A stretch of 64,000 nt of DNA from Hemileia vastatrix (GCA_030280995.1 JASXTE010000001.1:4025001-4089000), one strand, 5' to 3'. Counted from the first letter of the stretch, positions 21,663 to 33,407 are shown. Numbers and translations are program-made. Notes: generated by a model not told the origin, from the letters alone.

Positions 21663-22000
21663 TCCTCTGAAATGAGGATAAACTACTTAATTGGTCTTTT
21701 GCTTTGTGTGTCTGGCTCTTCAGGATCCATTTTTCTCAACCTTTGGTCTGGTTATTTTTCTAGGTAAGAAGAAAACACAAGAAATGAAAATGAAAATTTC
21801 AAGATAACTCAAGATAATTAAAAAAAATATGAACATAATGCAGAAAGAAGATAATACTTATTTTTGTGAAGGTCACAAGGTTTTTTCTCCTCCCCCATCA
21901 GGCTAAACTGGAAGATTTTTTACCTCCCCCAAGAGGTTAAACTGGCTGTTTATAATTGTGTTACCAATGAAGGTTTAAACCTACCTCAAGAGGTTAAAAT
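21663..22000 (+). promoter_or_regulatory. Cluster of TAAACT hairpins in B
   Basis: TCCTC-TGAAAT-GAGGA-TAAACTA at 21663-21685; CCTC-CCCCAT-CAGG-CTAAACTG at 21889-21910 (one stem mismatch); CCTC-CCCCAA-GAGG-TTAAACTG at 21923-21944; a decayed copy near 21981. Same consensus as in families A and C. Confidence 0.75.
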
Positions 22001-22226
22001 GGATGAATTTGATCTTGATTCTGGTAATCAAGATATTTTTTTGATGAAGAAGAGGCTGTTTTTGTTGTGGCTAAAAATTGGAAAATGGTGTTTTTGTTAG
22101 TGAACTGGATCTCTTGAGATTCAGTGGAAAGACAAGGATGTGCCAAAGTTTAGGGATTGGTGCCCTGGTTGGGCTGATTGAGTAGCTCATGTGCACACTG
22201 GTGATTTTGATTAAGGGGTTTAACCT

Positions 22227-22522
22227 TTGGATGTTGTTTTGTTGGGTTATAAAGATGAGACCTGGGGTAAGTCTGGGTTTTATTTTACTATGGCTAAATA
22301 TCTGTTAAGCTTGGAGAAGGCAGATAGTTGTGATGATGATACTTGGATGGCAATCAAGAGGATAAGTTCTGTATTCTGTGTGTCAGGAAGAGTGTTGGTG
22401 AAGAGGAGACATCCAAATCCCCAAGTAGTTGTGACTCAGAAGAAAGGTCAAGAGGTTGTGATGAGGTCTTTGCTTGAAAAACTTGGTCATAGAGGCTTTG
22501 AGGAGACTTATAGAAGAGTAGC
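22227..22522 (+). pseudogene. Integrase of family B, N-terminal part
   Basis: One open frame matches young A Pol from VILIDFQDEVWGQTGFYF through DDEWVAIKRKSS and RRYPNPQVVITQ to the HHCC module (LHEDLGHRGVGETFRRI in A; LLEKLGHRGFEETYRRV here). It ends at the solo LTR inserted at 22523. No RT or RNase H homology lies between the acidic region and this segment. Confidence 0.8.
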
Positions 22523-23701
22523 TGTCAGCCTAGGTATCCTCAGGACTGATTAATTCTTATGTTTAAAATAAGATAACTTTATTTACATTAAGATTATAGC
22601 TTAAAAATAAGGTTAAAATACTTATATATATGGTTATAATACATATATATATAATTATTACACTATTATATGACTTATAATAGTTTAAATAGCTTATCCA
22701 TAGCCTAAAAATACTTATTAAGATGTTAATGAAGTCATAATATACTTATGTTAAGTGATATTAAGTAATTATAGACATACATAAGCTTATATCTATACAT
22801 AAACCTCATATTCAGTGAAATATGCAGTTATATTATATATATTTAGGTCTATAAGTTGGTTTTAACCTCTTAATAGCCTATAAAATTTATTTTTCTGCTT
22901 ATTTTATGTCATATGGACATATTAAGTGGACTCACAATGCCTACACAAGCATATACACCTTTTTCAGGCGCATATATCCAGTTTGGACAACTTAATCTGC
23001 TTCCTTTGATGGATTTTCACAGATTTATAGGTTGGGATATCATTACTGGGTTAATATGGATTCTTGGGGATCTTATTGGGGGCGTGGAAAGTAAATTTAT
23101 TTCTTTATATGCTTTGATTTTCATTATATACTCTTTGGATGAGCTATTTTTACCAGTTTCATTATGGTATCTGCTTTTATCTGTTTATTCTATTTATGGT
23201 ATGGGTCTGTGGTATCATTAGTTGTGATGGAGGGTCCTTACTGGAGGTCTGGGTGTTTAAACTGCTTGAAGCGGACGCCATGGGGAGGTGCTGGGCCCTC
23301 ACAGTGCTGTAATTTCCGGGGATAGCAGTGACATCATCTGGATTGAAGGTCTGTGCACTCCAGTGGATTTTGGTATAAGTAAGGGAGGATTTGACGGGTT
23401 ATTGGATCATCACTTACTTACTAAACTTCAAATAAACACTAAAAAACAATTATTATCATATATAAATATATTATAAAGCATTTATAAATTGATATTATCT
23501 TTATATAAGGTATAACTATATTTTATCTATCTGTTTTCCACTACTAGCATGCATAAAAATCCAAGTATTGTGAGTTTATATTAAGAATAACTATTTTATT
23601 AGTCTTTCCCTGAGGTTTAATCACTAAATAATTTAACAATAAGTAGTAGGACCATTAATATAGACTATTAAATCATACTTAGATGCTAGCACACACTGAC
23701 A
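22523..23701. mobile_element. Solo LTR of a further element (G), TSD GTAGC
   Basis: Starts TGTCAG and ends CTGACA, flanked by GTAGC at 22518-22522 and 23702-23706. Removing it restores integrase homology (GAAGAGTAGC then AGACAAATTTTGGTGG). TG...CA ends plus a 5-bp duplication fit a Ty3/gypsy solo LTR; a short DNA transposon is less likely. It contains a GC-richer patch (about 23225-23345). The open frame at 22913-23221 is hydrophobic, unrelated to anything here, and I do not call it a gene. Confidence 0.75.
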
Positions 23702-23706
23702 GTAGC

Positions 23707-24689
23707 AGACAAATTTTGGTGGCCAGGTATGAAGTTGGCTGTTCAGGGTTGGGTTCAATCTTGTGAAGAATTTCAAAGAAGAAGTCACTTGAACCCTAAA
23801 GAGGTTATCCAGGCTACTGGTGAATCAACTGTGTTTGAAAGAGTCATTCTGGATTATTTCCATATTGAAGAGGGAAGGTATAAATACTTGATTTTTTCCA
23901 GGGATGATTTGTCTGGCTGGGTTGAGGCAGTGCCTCTGGTTAATTTGACTTCCAAAAATTTACTAGAGTTTTTTGAAGAATGAATGGGTGTTTAGATATG
24001 GGTTGATGAGTTTGGTGACTGTTGATGGTGGGCCAGAGTTTGGAGCTGAATTCAAAGAAGCTGTGACAAGTATTGGTTCTAAAGTTAGAGTGGCTACACC
24101 TTATTATCTTGAAGCTGTAGGCATGGTTGAAAGAGGCCATCAAGTTTTCAAGAATTCTTTGGTGAAGATGTGTGGAGATAGTGTGGAAAAGTGGAGGCAT
24201 TATTTACCCTTGGTGTTATTTGCTGATAGGGTCACTGTGAAAAGGAAAACTGGCTATTCCCCTTATAAGTTAATTTTTGGGCAGAAAGCCATTCTACCAG
24301 TAGATTTGGAAGCTTTCTCTTATCTTGGAATTGATTGGGATGATGTATGCTCAACAGAAGATTTTATCTGCGCCAGGATGCAATAGTTGTAATGTAGAGA
24401 AGAATGTCAAGAGAAGGCATACTCTAGAATGATGAAGATAAGAAATTAATCAGTCAGACACTGGGACAAGAAGTTGGCTCATAGACTCAGGAATCCCTTT
24501 AAACCGTGTTTTTTGGGCTTGGTGTATAATAGAAGTTTGGAGATTCAGTGGGGAAAAATGTTTGCTGACAGATGGAATGGGCCTTACAGAGTCAGATCTC
24601 GGGTTTCTGGAGGCTCTTATGTTATGGAGGAGTTAGATGGTGTCGTTTTAAAGAAGAGAGTGGCTGCTGAAAAAGTGAAGAGATTTTAA
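23707..24689 (+). pseudogene. Integrase of family B: DDE core and GPY/F module
   Basis: Continues from the HHCC module: FWWPGMKLAV.GWVQSCEEFQRRS (the last Cys of HHCC is Phe), LDYFHIEEGRYKYLI (first Asp), TVDGGPEFG (second Asp), EAVGMVERGH (catalytic Glu) and, after a stop at about 24385, RWNGPYRVRSRVSGGSYVMEELDG (24474-24689). Only a few stops or frameshifts, so it is better preserved than the gag part. Confidence 0.85.
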
Positions 24690-25789
24690 CCAAGAGGAGC
24701 TAGAAGTGAAGAAGATTGACTCTGCAATGAGGATAAACTATTTACCATTCTTAAAATTTTAGATTTTGGTGATGCTGTGCATCTGTTTTGTTGGAAACTT
24801 GTTTTTTAGAAGGTACCCATGGGTGGGGCCTCTAGATTTGATCTTGGAAAGTGTAGGAGTAAATGATGGGATGACTGCTCTGTAGAACAGCTAACCCAGA
24901 TTGTCTGTTTCCGACCCCTTCTCTTAATTTGGTTGAACCCTAGTATTTGTTTCTCTTCACAGGTTTTGGTCCTTTATGACTTTAAACTAGAAATTCTTTT
25001 TTTCTTCAAGTGCTGGACTCTTCATGCTTATTAGTTTTGGTTTATTGTGTTGGATGTTTTGTTTTTTGTTAGAAGGTACCCAGGGGGGGCTTCTATATTT
25101 TATTTTAGTAAGTGTGGGGGTAACTTATGAGCTAGCTGCTCTGTAGAACAGCTACCCCATATTTTCTATTTTAAGTATTTTGTTTTTCCTAGTTGAATCC
25201 TAGTTCTTGTTTTTTTTATTCAGGTTTCAAGTCCACTATGACTTTAAACTGGCTTGGGACTGGCTTCCTTATCTTTGGTCTATTCGGATTGGTGGTGGAT
25301 CACTGGTGGTCTCCAATCATTTTTACTTATTGGAGGGAGCCCACATAGTGATCATTTCCTTAGACTGGGCCTTCTATGGAGCTGAAATTTTTCATTCTTT
25401 CTTTGAATTTTGTGGCTATGTTTGTGTTAAATAGAAGTTTTAGAATATTTTTCTTTTTTCTCTTTTTTCTTTTAATTTTTTATGGGGGTTATTAGGATAT
25501 AAAGAGGTGAAAAATCAAAAAATCAATATTATATGTTGTCACCACATCAGGGTCACCTGGATGTGGGCAAGCATTGGTGGGAAAGGCTCATAAATTGGCC
25601 AGGAAATGCTATTCTTTATCCTTGATTCATTTTTTATTATTCATTTATTTTATTTCATTTTTATTATTTACTTTAATTTCTATTTGTTTTATTTAATCTT
25701 AATATTATTATTCTTAATTTATTTTTATCTCAAATCAATAAAAAAAATTTTTAAAGGTGTATCCACATCAAGGTGCACTTGGATGTGGG
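24690..25789 (+). promoter_or_regulatory. B 3' region: duplicated structured modules
   Basis: CTC-TGCAAT-GAG with TAAACTA at about 24720. Then two tandem ~260-bp units, each with a GCTGCTCTGTAGAACAGC element (about 24878 and 25137) followed by a TAAACT hairpin (GGTC..GACT at 24968; AAGTC-CACTAT-GACTT at 25229). A large hairpin GATCACTG...CAGTGATC-like lies at about 25297-25362, and CCACATC...GGATGTGG hairpins at about 25546 and 25761. The last GTGGG (25785-25789) is the target duplication of element E. Similar modules occur in the same order in A (59240-59710) and A-old (41330-43700). Confidence 0.7.
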
Positions 25790-26574
25790 TGTCACCGGAC
25801 GACCTACGTACAAGGTCGAGGATGTTCCTGTAAGTGAGATGAGGAGTTTAGAGACTTCTTCTAGGAAGTGATTCCAAGATGACTCGAAGGAAGAAATACT
25901 GCTTTGAATTATGTTCAAGAAGGATTCTAATATAATTGAAAGGTGATATTAAAATTCTTAAGATCTCACGAAGGGTTGGAAACTCAGCAATCAAAGATTT
26001 AGGATTTAGAAATGATTATTGAGAAAATAAAGAAAGATACAATAATAATGATTTAACTAAAAGCTTTTACCACTATTAACTATAAATACGTTTTATAATT
26101 TAATTCTAAAGGGTATCGAACCAAAATCCCAACCCCTTTTTATATCCTTTACTCCTCCTTGCATTGACCTTGTACCCATCCACTATTCCGCACACCACAG
26201 ACCATTAAAAAATACATCCATTACACCTGGACCCTCCTCACTAACATCTGTTAACCCTTTAATCCTCCACTAACCATTCCGTCCATGCTCACTACCCCTT
26301 AATAACCCACAGACATTTCATAAACCTTTTGATGTACTATTATATTAACTATTGCGCTGTGCGTCGCTTATTGGGAAAAAGACTAAGACACACTATTGAG
26401 AGATTGACTAATTTAGATTTAGAGTTTTAGGCTAGCGCCGTTGAATAGCAAGTACACAAAGGAAAGTTGAATTTGCTATGGAGAATTGCTTTCTGCGCTT
26501 TGAGTGTGGATTTGAGCCTCTTATTATTGATTTAATGAGTTACTTTTGCCTCTAGTATCACGTGGCGCGTGACA
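25790..26574 (-). repeat. 3' LTR of element E
   Basis: TGTCAC...GTGACA, homologous to 33485-34289, with its inner side facing the antisense gene. Its right end, CACGTGGCGCGTGACA, is itself nearly self-complementary. Confidence 0.9.
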
Positions 26575-26688
26575 GATGCCCAGGTATAAGAAAGCGAGCT
26601 CCGTTAAGCGTAAGACATACTTCCCACACTAATTTCCCTTCCTGATTTATTTAATTATTATTATTATTATTATTATTTTTAACTCACT

Positions 26689-27700
26689 ATGACGGATTTC
26701 CCCACACCAACTCCCACACCTCCACACCCTAAAGTGGATGGGGGTATCATTACACGACAGTTTTCCAAGACTTGAACGGTCTGCGAGTCAATGGAATATT
26801 TTTGCATAGAAAGCACGGCAACACGAGGGCCTCGCCAGAAGTTCAAATTTTGCCAATGGAGAAGGGTGGCGTGTGATGCCTTGTTGAAGAATGCCGATAT
26901 CGAGAGTCGGTTCACTAAGAAAAAATATTGGGTAATCCCTATGACAAAGGAAGTAGTCGAAGACATTTGGGACATCTCAATTGGGGACAATCAATCGGTG
27001 GGGGAGAGTGAGGAGGAGGTTGAGGATGATGTGGAAACCTGGGTGACTCGGGCTGCGATCAAGAAGTGAGTAGTAGAAGAGGAAGTTGACGAGTTGGTCA
27101 AGGAGGAAGAGGAGATTTCCATCTCGAGGAGAACCCCGAAAAAGCGACGGGTGGTCATCAAAGATGACAAAGAGGAGAGGGATGTGGCGGTGGAAGTCAC
27201 TCCAAAATTATTCTTGGAGGTCGACCCTATTTTTGAAGTAAGTCTATTCCCAGATATTTTAGAAATTTAGGTACTGATGGTCTTGTTTTAGAATTCAGAC
27301 GTCATCATCAAAGTTCCTACAGCGGAAGCTTCAAATGTAGAAGCGATCCTTGTGGAACCCACTGCTGTGGAAGTGGCAGTGCCAGTTGAAGATAGATTAC
27401 CAGCGGTTACTTCGAGGGAGGAACACAAAGAAACCCTTGATCAGGTATGGTCGAAGAAGCCTCGTCAGGTTTGATGAGTGAGATTTATTGAAGACTTGAG
27501 CAGCGAAATCGATAAGATTGTCAATGCCGCTTCCTTCGACGTACCCAAGGAGCTACTGGAGCTTAGAGAATTGATTCCAGTAGGAGAGGGGGAGAATTTT
27601 GAAAAATGTAGAAAGGAGATAAGGGAAATTTTGGAGAAGATGAAGGGATTGGTTTGGGAGAAGATAAAAGAGAAAAGAAAAGAAAGAAAAGTAAAGTAAA
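26689..27700 (+). pseudogene. E antisense gene: spliced acidic/basic protein (CGA-to-TGA damaged)
   Basis: Plus strand, opposite to E gag-pol, with the ATG at 26689 about 115 bp from the LTR. One frame runs to the stop at 27700. It is interrupted only by TGA codons (about 26773, 27067, and two adjacent at about 27472) and by a 54-bp intron at 27238-27291: GTAAGT donor, CTGAT branch-point-like motif, TTTTAG acceptor, phase 0. The product would be about 318 residues: Pro/Thr-rich start, a Cys-containing region around FKFCQWRRVACD, a long Glu/Asp-rich segment, a basic TPKKRR that could be a nuclear signal, and a charged helical C-terminus ending in basic residues. All four stops are TGA, as expected from CGA deamination. 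Family unknown. Confidence 0.68.
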
Positions 27701-28670
27701 AAACAATTTGTATTTAGTTATTTTATTTTTGTTGTTTTAATGAAAATTTTAATATTTTATTTTTTTATAAGATTTTGAGAGAAAAAAGAAAAGACAGAAA
27801 AAAGATTTAAATAGAATTTTTTTTTTAAAATTTTGAAAGAAGAAGTTTAAATGAGAGAGGGAAAGACAGAATATTTGATTGAAGGAGTTTTAGTTTAAAG
27901 TTCGAAAATAAAAAGAATCAAGTAAGAAGAAAGAAAGAAAGAAAAAGAAATAATTGATTGAAATAATTGTGTTGTAAAATAAAATTCCATGAAAAGAAAA
28001 AATTTGTTATTTAAGTTTATTAATTGAAGATTTGAGGAATTTTAGTTATTTTTTTTTTTTTAAAAAAAAAGAAAAGAAAGAAAAGAAGAGAATAAATAAA
28101 AATTTAAAAGAATTTTGAAAGAAGAAGTAATTTATTCAAAGAATTTAAATGAGAGATTTAGAGGTTAAAGTAAAGTTCGAGAAGATGGTCGTGTTGCGTT
28201 TGTGAAAAGTTTTGATAGTTCGAGTAAAAGAAAATTTTAAAGAAAGAATATATATAGAAAATTGAGAAGGAAAAAAGAAAAAATAAATAATTTTTTTTTT
28301 TTAAAAAAAGAAAAAGATTTTAAAATTATTTGTTTTATTTTATTTTATTTTAATTTAATTTAATTTTATTTTATTTTATTTTATTTATTTTAATTTAATT
28401 TAATTTAATTTTTTTTATTTATTTATTTTAATTTGAATTTTTATTTCATTTTATTTTAATTTAATTTTATTTATTTTAAAGAAGGTTGAAAAATTTTGAA
28501 AAGAAAAAGAATGAAGAAGAAAACAAAATTAAGGAATTTTTTAGAAGTAAAGATGTTTTAGATTTTAAAAAAAATAAAAAGAAAAGAGAAAGGAAAAATA
28601 AAAGAGAGTTTTAAGGTTTTGATTTTAAAGGATATTTAAGATGAAAAGATTTTAGGAGTTCAGGGGCGTT
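27701..28670. repeat. Purine-rich / TTTTA low-complexity tract in E
   Basis: Nearly 1 kb dominated by GAAA/AAAG on the plus strand, with a TTTTATTTTATTT block at about 28330-28460. No coding potential. Relative to E's own coding strand it is pyrimidine-rich. It separates the antisense gene from the chromodomain. Confidence 0.7.
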
Positions 28671-28830
28671 AGAAACATTGATGGCTGGTTCCCAGGATGT
28701 TTTGTCTGAGTCATCGAGGAAGCCTTCCCATTCCAAGAGGTATTTAAGTTTCCCCTTGCACATTCTTGAATCAAGAATACGGCTTACTTCCCACTCTAGA
28801 TGGTCTTCTACTTTGACCGGTTCCGGAGGA
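28671..28830 (-). pseudogene. Chromodomain of E Pol
   Basis: The minus strand reads EWEVSRILDSR, then KYLLEWEGF, then DKTSWEPA: the W/Y/W aromatic cage pattern of a canonical chromodomain. It sits at the C-terminus of the integrase, as in chromoviruses, where this domain targets integration to methylated-histone chromatin. The open frame recorded on the plus strand here is a shadow. Confidence 0.88.
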
Positions 28831-29860
28831 GGTTGGGTCTTGCCCGGGTATGTTTCTCAAGCCAGTTCCAGGAGAGATATGTGGAAAACAGGGTTAATAT
28901 CCTGCCATTTAGGAGGTAACTTGAGTCGAAATGCAGTTTTAGAGACTTCAGAGTCGATTTCGAATGGTCCCAAGAGTTTTTCGGCCAGTTTCTTTGATGG
29001 TCAAGTCTTCAAATGTTTTGTGTGTCGAGCCATACTTTGTTGCCTGGTTTAAAAGAAGGAGCAGTTTGTTGATGTTTGTCAGCCTGTTCCTTGTACCTTT
29101 GAACCGCTAATTCCAAATTTGATTTAAGTTCTTCTTGGAGTTGTGATATGGTTTGAAGATAATTTTCCGCAGGATGATTAGTTCCTACGTGAATTGAGTT
29201 GAATCGAGGATGTCTTCCATAAACAGTTTTGAAAGGAGATTTTAGTGTCGAAGAATGAGTCCAGTTATTATAAGCTAATTTGGCCAATGGTTACCATGTG
29301 GTCCAATCGTCTTGTTGGTAACTGACATACATTCAAAGGTATTGTTCGAGGATTTGGTTGACCCTTTCTGTTTGCCCATCAGTTTCAGGATGATAGGCTG
29401 TGGAGAGGTTCCTTGTGATAATGAGTTGTCAACACAGTTGAGTCCAGAATGTGGAGACAAAAAATGAGCCTCTATCTGAAATAATATCGTTAGGTAAGCC
29501 GTGTTTGGAAAATACATATTCTAGAAACAACTTTGACAAATCTTCTGCAGTAGCAGTAGTAGTGGTTTTAATAAAAATAGACATTTTTGAAAATCTATCT
29601 ACTATTACTAATATAGCATCAAAATTATTAGAAAGAGGAAGTTGAGAAATAAAATCCATCGATAAAGATTCCCAAGGTTTAGAGGAAATAGGAAGTGGTT
29701 GAAGCAACCCATACTTCCTGTGACGGGGAGCCTTATTCCTATTACATTCGTAACAAGCTTTTATATAGGCCTTGACTTCCCTGGCCATACCTGGCCAGAA
29801 GAAATTCCTCGCTATTAACTGGTAGGTTTTATCAACCCCAAAATGACCAGCTAATGGAGA
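28831..29860 (-). pseudogene. Integrase of E (HHCC and DDE)
   Basis: Minus strand: ACYECNRNKAPRHRKYGLLQPLPI (CX2C of the HHCC module, about 29750), SMDFISQLP (first Asp), VDRFSKM, DIISDRGSFFVSTFW (second Asp, about 29480), AYNNWTHSSTLKSPF...GRHPRF and KPGNKVWLDTQNI (about 29010). Frame breaks occur near 29430-29520 and 29280. Confidence 0.88.
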
Positions 29861-29866
29861 ATCATG

Positions 29867-31450
29867 TCAACTATTGAAAATACATAATTTTATTTCATTG
29901 TTGTCGGGTATGACTACTCTACCCTCTAAAACTAATAGACCCGATTCAATACTAAATCTTTTGGCCCCTTTCTTCGAGAGTATTTTGTCTTTAAACCCTA
30001 AAAAATAATTGTCCTTTGACTGAGCTTCGAGGATGTTGGATAGTGGGTTTTGAAAGGATTGAATTGTCATAGAATTAAGTTGATAAGTCGTTAACATTGA
30101 TTTGTTGAAGATTGATTTCAAATTTTCTGGCTTCTTGTCAGCAAATGTGTCCCCCTGCTGTGGGTAAACGTCCTCCCAACGTGACAAGATATCTGGGACA
30201 ATGCAGTTCTTACCTGGGCAATAGGAAATAGAAAAAGAAATTCAGACAGAAATTGAGCCCACCTCGCTTGATGCCTGGTTAACACTTTGGAAGACATAAA
30301 GTATTTCAAAGCATTATGGTCTGTTAAAATTTGAAAAGGACTATCTAAACTGAGAAGAAAAGAGTGCCATTTTTTAAGATAATGAATAATAGCTAAAAGC
30401 TCTTTGTCATGAATTTCATAATTCAATTCTGCCGCAATGAGTTTTTGTGACTCAAAAGCAACAGGATGAAAAAATTTTGTTTCAGGATTTAATTGACAAA
30501 TGACCCCCGCAACAGCATAATCTCTCGCATCTGTCTTGACTATTGTTGAAGCAGAAGGATCAAAGTGTCAAAGAATTGGAGCTGTGGTGAACGCCGTCTT
30601 CAATACTTCGAATTCCTTTCGTGCTGTGGAAGTAAAAATAAAAGGAATATCTTTTCTAAGAAGAGAGGTAAGATTGGAAATAGTTTTAGAGTAATATTTA
30701 ATAAATCTTCTATAGAAATTTGCAAAACCCAAAAATCCCTGGAGGGATTTAACGGATTTGGGCTCAGGCCATTCCAGGACTTTTTGGACCTTTTTGTTGT
30801 CCATGACTAGACCATCAGTGGATAACGTAAAACCCAAAAAATCAATAGATTTTAGGTGGAATTTGCATTTATTATGCTTGGCGTAGAGACCATGATCTCA
30901 AAGTCGATTTAGAACCTGTAAAACATGATGAATATGTTCATCTAGTGTCTTCGAGAAAATTAAAATATCATCTAAATAGACTACAACAAATTGTTCGACA
31001 ACATCTTGAAAGATGTCATTGACAAAAGTTTGAAAAGTTGATGGTGCGTTACACAATCCAAAAGGCATAACTAAATATTCAAAACTACCAAATCTAGTGC
31101 GCATTGCAGTCAGTGGTTCATGACCTTCCGCAATGCGAATAAGATTGTAAGTGCCTCTAAGATCAATTTTAGAAAAGAAATTAGCACCATTAAAAAGGGT
31201 AAGAAGCAATGACATAGGAGGAACCAGATATGCATTCTTCTTAGTGACTGTGTTGAGCTTTCTATAGTCAACACACAACCTAAGACTTCCATCCCTTTTT
31301 TACAAAGAGAACAGGGGAGCTGGTTGGAGATTTACTGGCTCTGATGAAACCTTTGGCTACATTCTCTGCAATGTAGTCTCAAAGAACTTGAGATTCGTCC
31401 TTCAACAAAGAATAGACAGGACCTGCTGGAGTTACTGGACCTATTAAATC
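29867..31450 (-). pseudogene. RT and RNase H of E
   Basis: Minus strand: CVDYRKLN (about 31270), SKIDLRGTYN (first catalytic Asp), MPFGLCNAPSTFQ, VVYLDDILIFSK (about 30980), then VLEWPEPKSVKSLQGFLGFANFYRRFIKYYS (about 30780), and RNase H with YEIHDKELLAIIHYLKKW and LTDHNALKYF (about 30320-30420). Standard chromovirus RT with YLDD, unlike the FIDD of families A and C. Several stops separate the segments. Confidence 0.9.
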
Positions 31451-32226
31451 TATCTGATGGTCGTAGGGTCAATGAGGTGGTAACTTATCGGCCTTGCGGA
31501 TTGAAAAAACATCGAGGAAATAATGATAGATTTCTGGTAGAGTTGATTTAATGGCTTCAATGTCGATTTGGTCGTCCTCATCATCTTCGAGGGAAGACCT
31601 GAATTGAGAGAGCATAATTCGATTGCATTGAGGCAATTTAAATCCTCTTCGAGTGAATTCATAAAGCTAGAAGGGTTACCCAATTGCTCATTTAAAGAAA
31701 GATCAGATGCTTGCAAGTCATCTGGCAGAGATTTGTCCTCTAGAAGGACGTTTTTAGGCAGGTTGTTTAACTCCCTATTGACCTTCATTGAAGAATCAGA
31801 AATATACTTAGTACGTGGGGTGATCAATACCCGTGTCAAATCAATTTCAGGATTCCAATGCGTTAAAAAGTCATGGCCAAGAATGGTATCTTCCATCCTT
31901 GGGGCCTCCAAGACTGATAATTACCACTCGAAGGGGGGAAATTTTGGCAAGTTGAAAACCCATAAAACTTTCTTACTAACCCAATATTTGGGTTCCTCTG
32001 ATTCGAGCAAATAAATTGGAGTTTGATCAATATCTGTAAATGTCAGCTGTAACTTCTCAGCAAAAGATAAACTGACAAAAGAAATTGAAGCTCCAGAGTC
32101 TATAAGACAACTGAAGGGGATATCCTCCTTAAAAAGAATGAATCTCAAGCGATTTAAGGCAACTCCAGTCCTTAAGACATGGAGGTTCTGTGCACTGGGA
32201 GAGATAAGATAGTTTGCTTTGCACAC
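31450..32226 (-). pseudogene. Aspartic protease and linker of E
   Basis: The minus strand contains FSCLIDSGASISFVS (about 32110), the D-S-G protease active site, followed by ILGHDFLTHWNPEID (about 31880), the usual hydrophobic-hydrophobic-Gly end of retropepsins. An acidic linker toward RT follows. Confidence 0.85.
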
Positions 32227-32249
32227 AAGTAAACTATCTACTAGTTTTT

Positions 32250-33407
32250 TGACTTTGAACTAGTACCTTCTCTTTCCTTCAATTTCACACAATCTTCCAG
32301 CTTGTGCTTACCCCCACAATACATACATAACCCATTATCTGCTCGCCTCTTCCTCTCAGCTTCTTTTAGTTCCCCTTTAGGATACAGTACCTTACTGATA
32401 TCGCCTGGGGTTGAGCTTTTCGGTTGAGGTTTGTCCTTTCCCTTATTGGGTTTGGATTGAATAGAGGAGGATTGAGTTGTCCGTGGGTGTGAAGAAGGTC
32501 CTGATTTGAAATTTAGGCCTTGAGAATTGTTGGAGTATCAACGATGTTGAAGTCGTCCTTGGTAAACACCGTCGAGTTCCAGGGTTTGATCCATTAAATC
32601 CGTTAAAGTAGTCATCTTCTGACCGTGAAGATTTAACTGATCCAGAATCCTCAAAGGAAGTCCTTTTTTGAAATGATACTTGAGGACAGAATCATTCCAA
32701 CCTACTCAAGTTTGAAGCACTCTGAAGTTTGAGATATATTCAGAGGCTTTACCATTATCACTCATGCGAAGAAAATCAAGCTCAATTTCTGCATTGTCAG
32801 TTTCATTAGGGTCACCGAACAACGTGAAGAGTTGGTCTTCAAACTTTTCCCAATTATTAATAAGTAAATGGGTTTCGGTCGAAGAGAGCATGAGAAGATA
32901 AGGTTCAAACCATCTTGCTGCTTTTCTGGCCAGGAATGAAGAAGCATAAACAACCTTCAATCGGTCATTATGGAACAGGAGCTTTCAGGTTTTCAAGAAG
33001 GGCGGCAATCTGTCTGGTTGTTCTCCATCAAATTTATCAGGAGATTTCATAGAAGGAGTTTTGAATTTAGATCCCTCTGAAGACTTTGAATTTGAAAGAG
33101 TCTTCATGAAAAGTCTCATGAAATCTTCCAGAGAATTTGATGGTCCAGGCTCTGAAGGTTGACCAGAAGGGTGATTAGCAGGGGCAGATGGTGCCTTGTG
33201 CATTGTATCCTCTCCTTCTTCATCATCACTAGAATCATCAAAATCTTTTGGGATGTCTTCTACAGATTGGACTGAATGTTGCCGTTCCCTAAGGTTGAGT
33301 GGCTCCAAGGAGTGAGTGCAGGACACAGGCCGTGTGGCTGTTGGCCTGCCTCTGGCGCGACCTCTAGTAGTAGCGCCTGTAGGAGGAGTGTGTTGAAAAG
33401 GTGCCAT
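32250..33407 (-). pseudogene. gag: Gag of E with CCHC knuckle
   Basis: Starts at an ATG at 33407, about 78 bp inside the 5' LTR. N-terminal Thr/Pro/Arg-rich part, acidic DDSSDDEEGED, then PDKFDGE (about 33020). After a frame break comes the capsid-like block YASSFLARKAARWFEPYL..LLINNWEKFEDQLFTLFGDPNE (about 32950-32810), and a CX2CX3HX4C knuckle CMYCGGKHKLEDC at about 32290-32330. From memory this Gag type is abundant in basidiomycete genomes, including rusts. Confidence 0.85.

Noticed and set aside
22913..23221. Hydrophobic 102-codon frame in the G solo LTR
   Set aside because: Lies wholly inside an LTR-like insertion, has no homologue in the window and no recognisable domain.
22523..23701. 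G as a DNA transposon with 6-bp terminal repeats
   Set aside because: TG...CA ends and a 5-bp duplication fit a solo gypsy LTR better; no transposase or longer inverted repeats are seen.
28678..29052. 124-codon plus-strand frame
   Set aside because: Shadow of the minus-strand integrase C-terminus and chromodomain.
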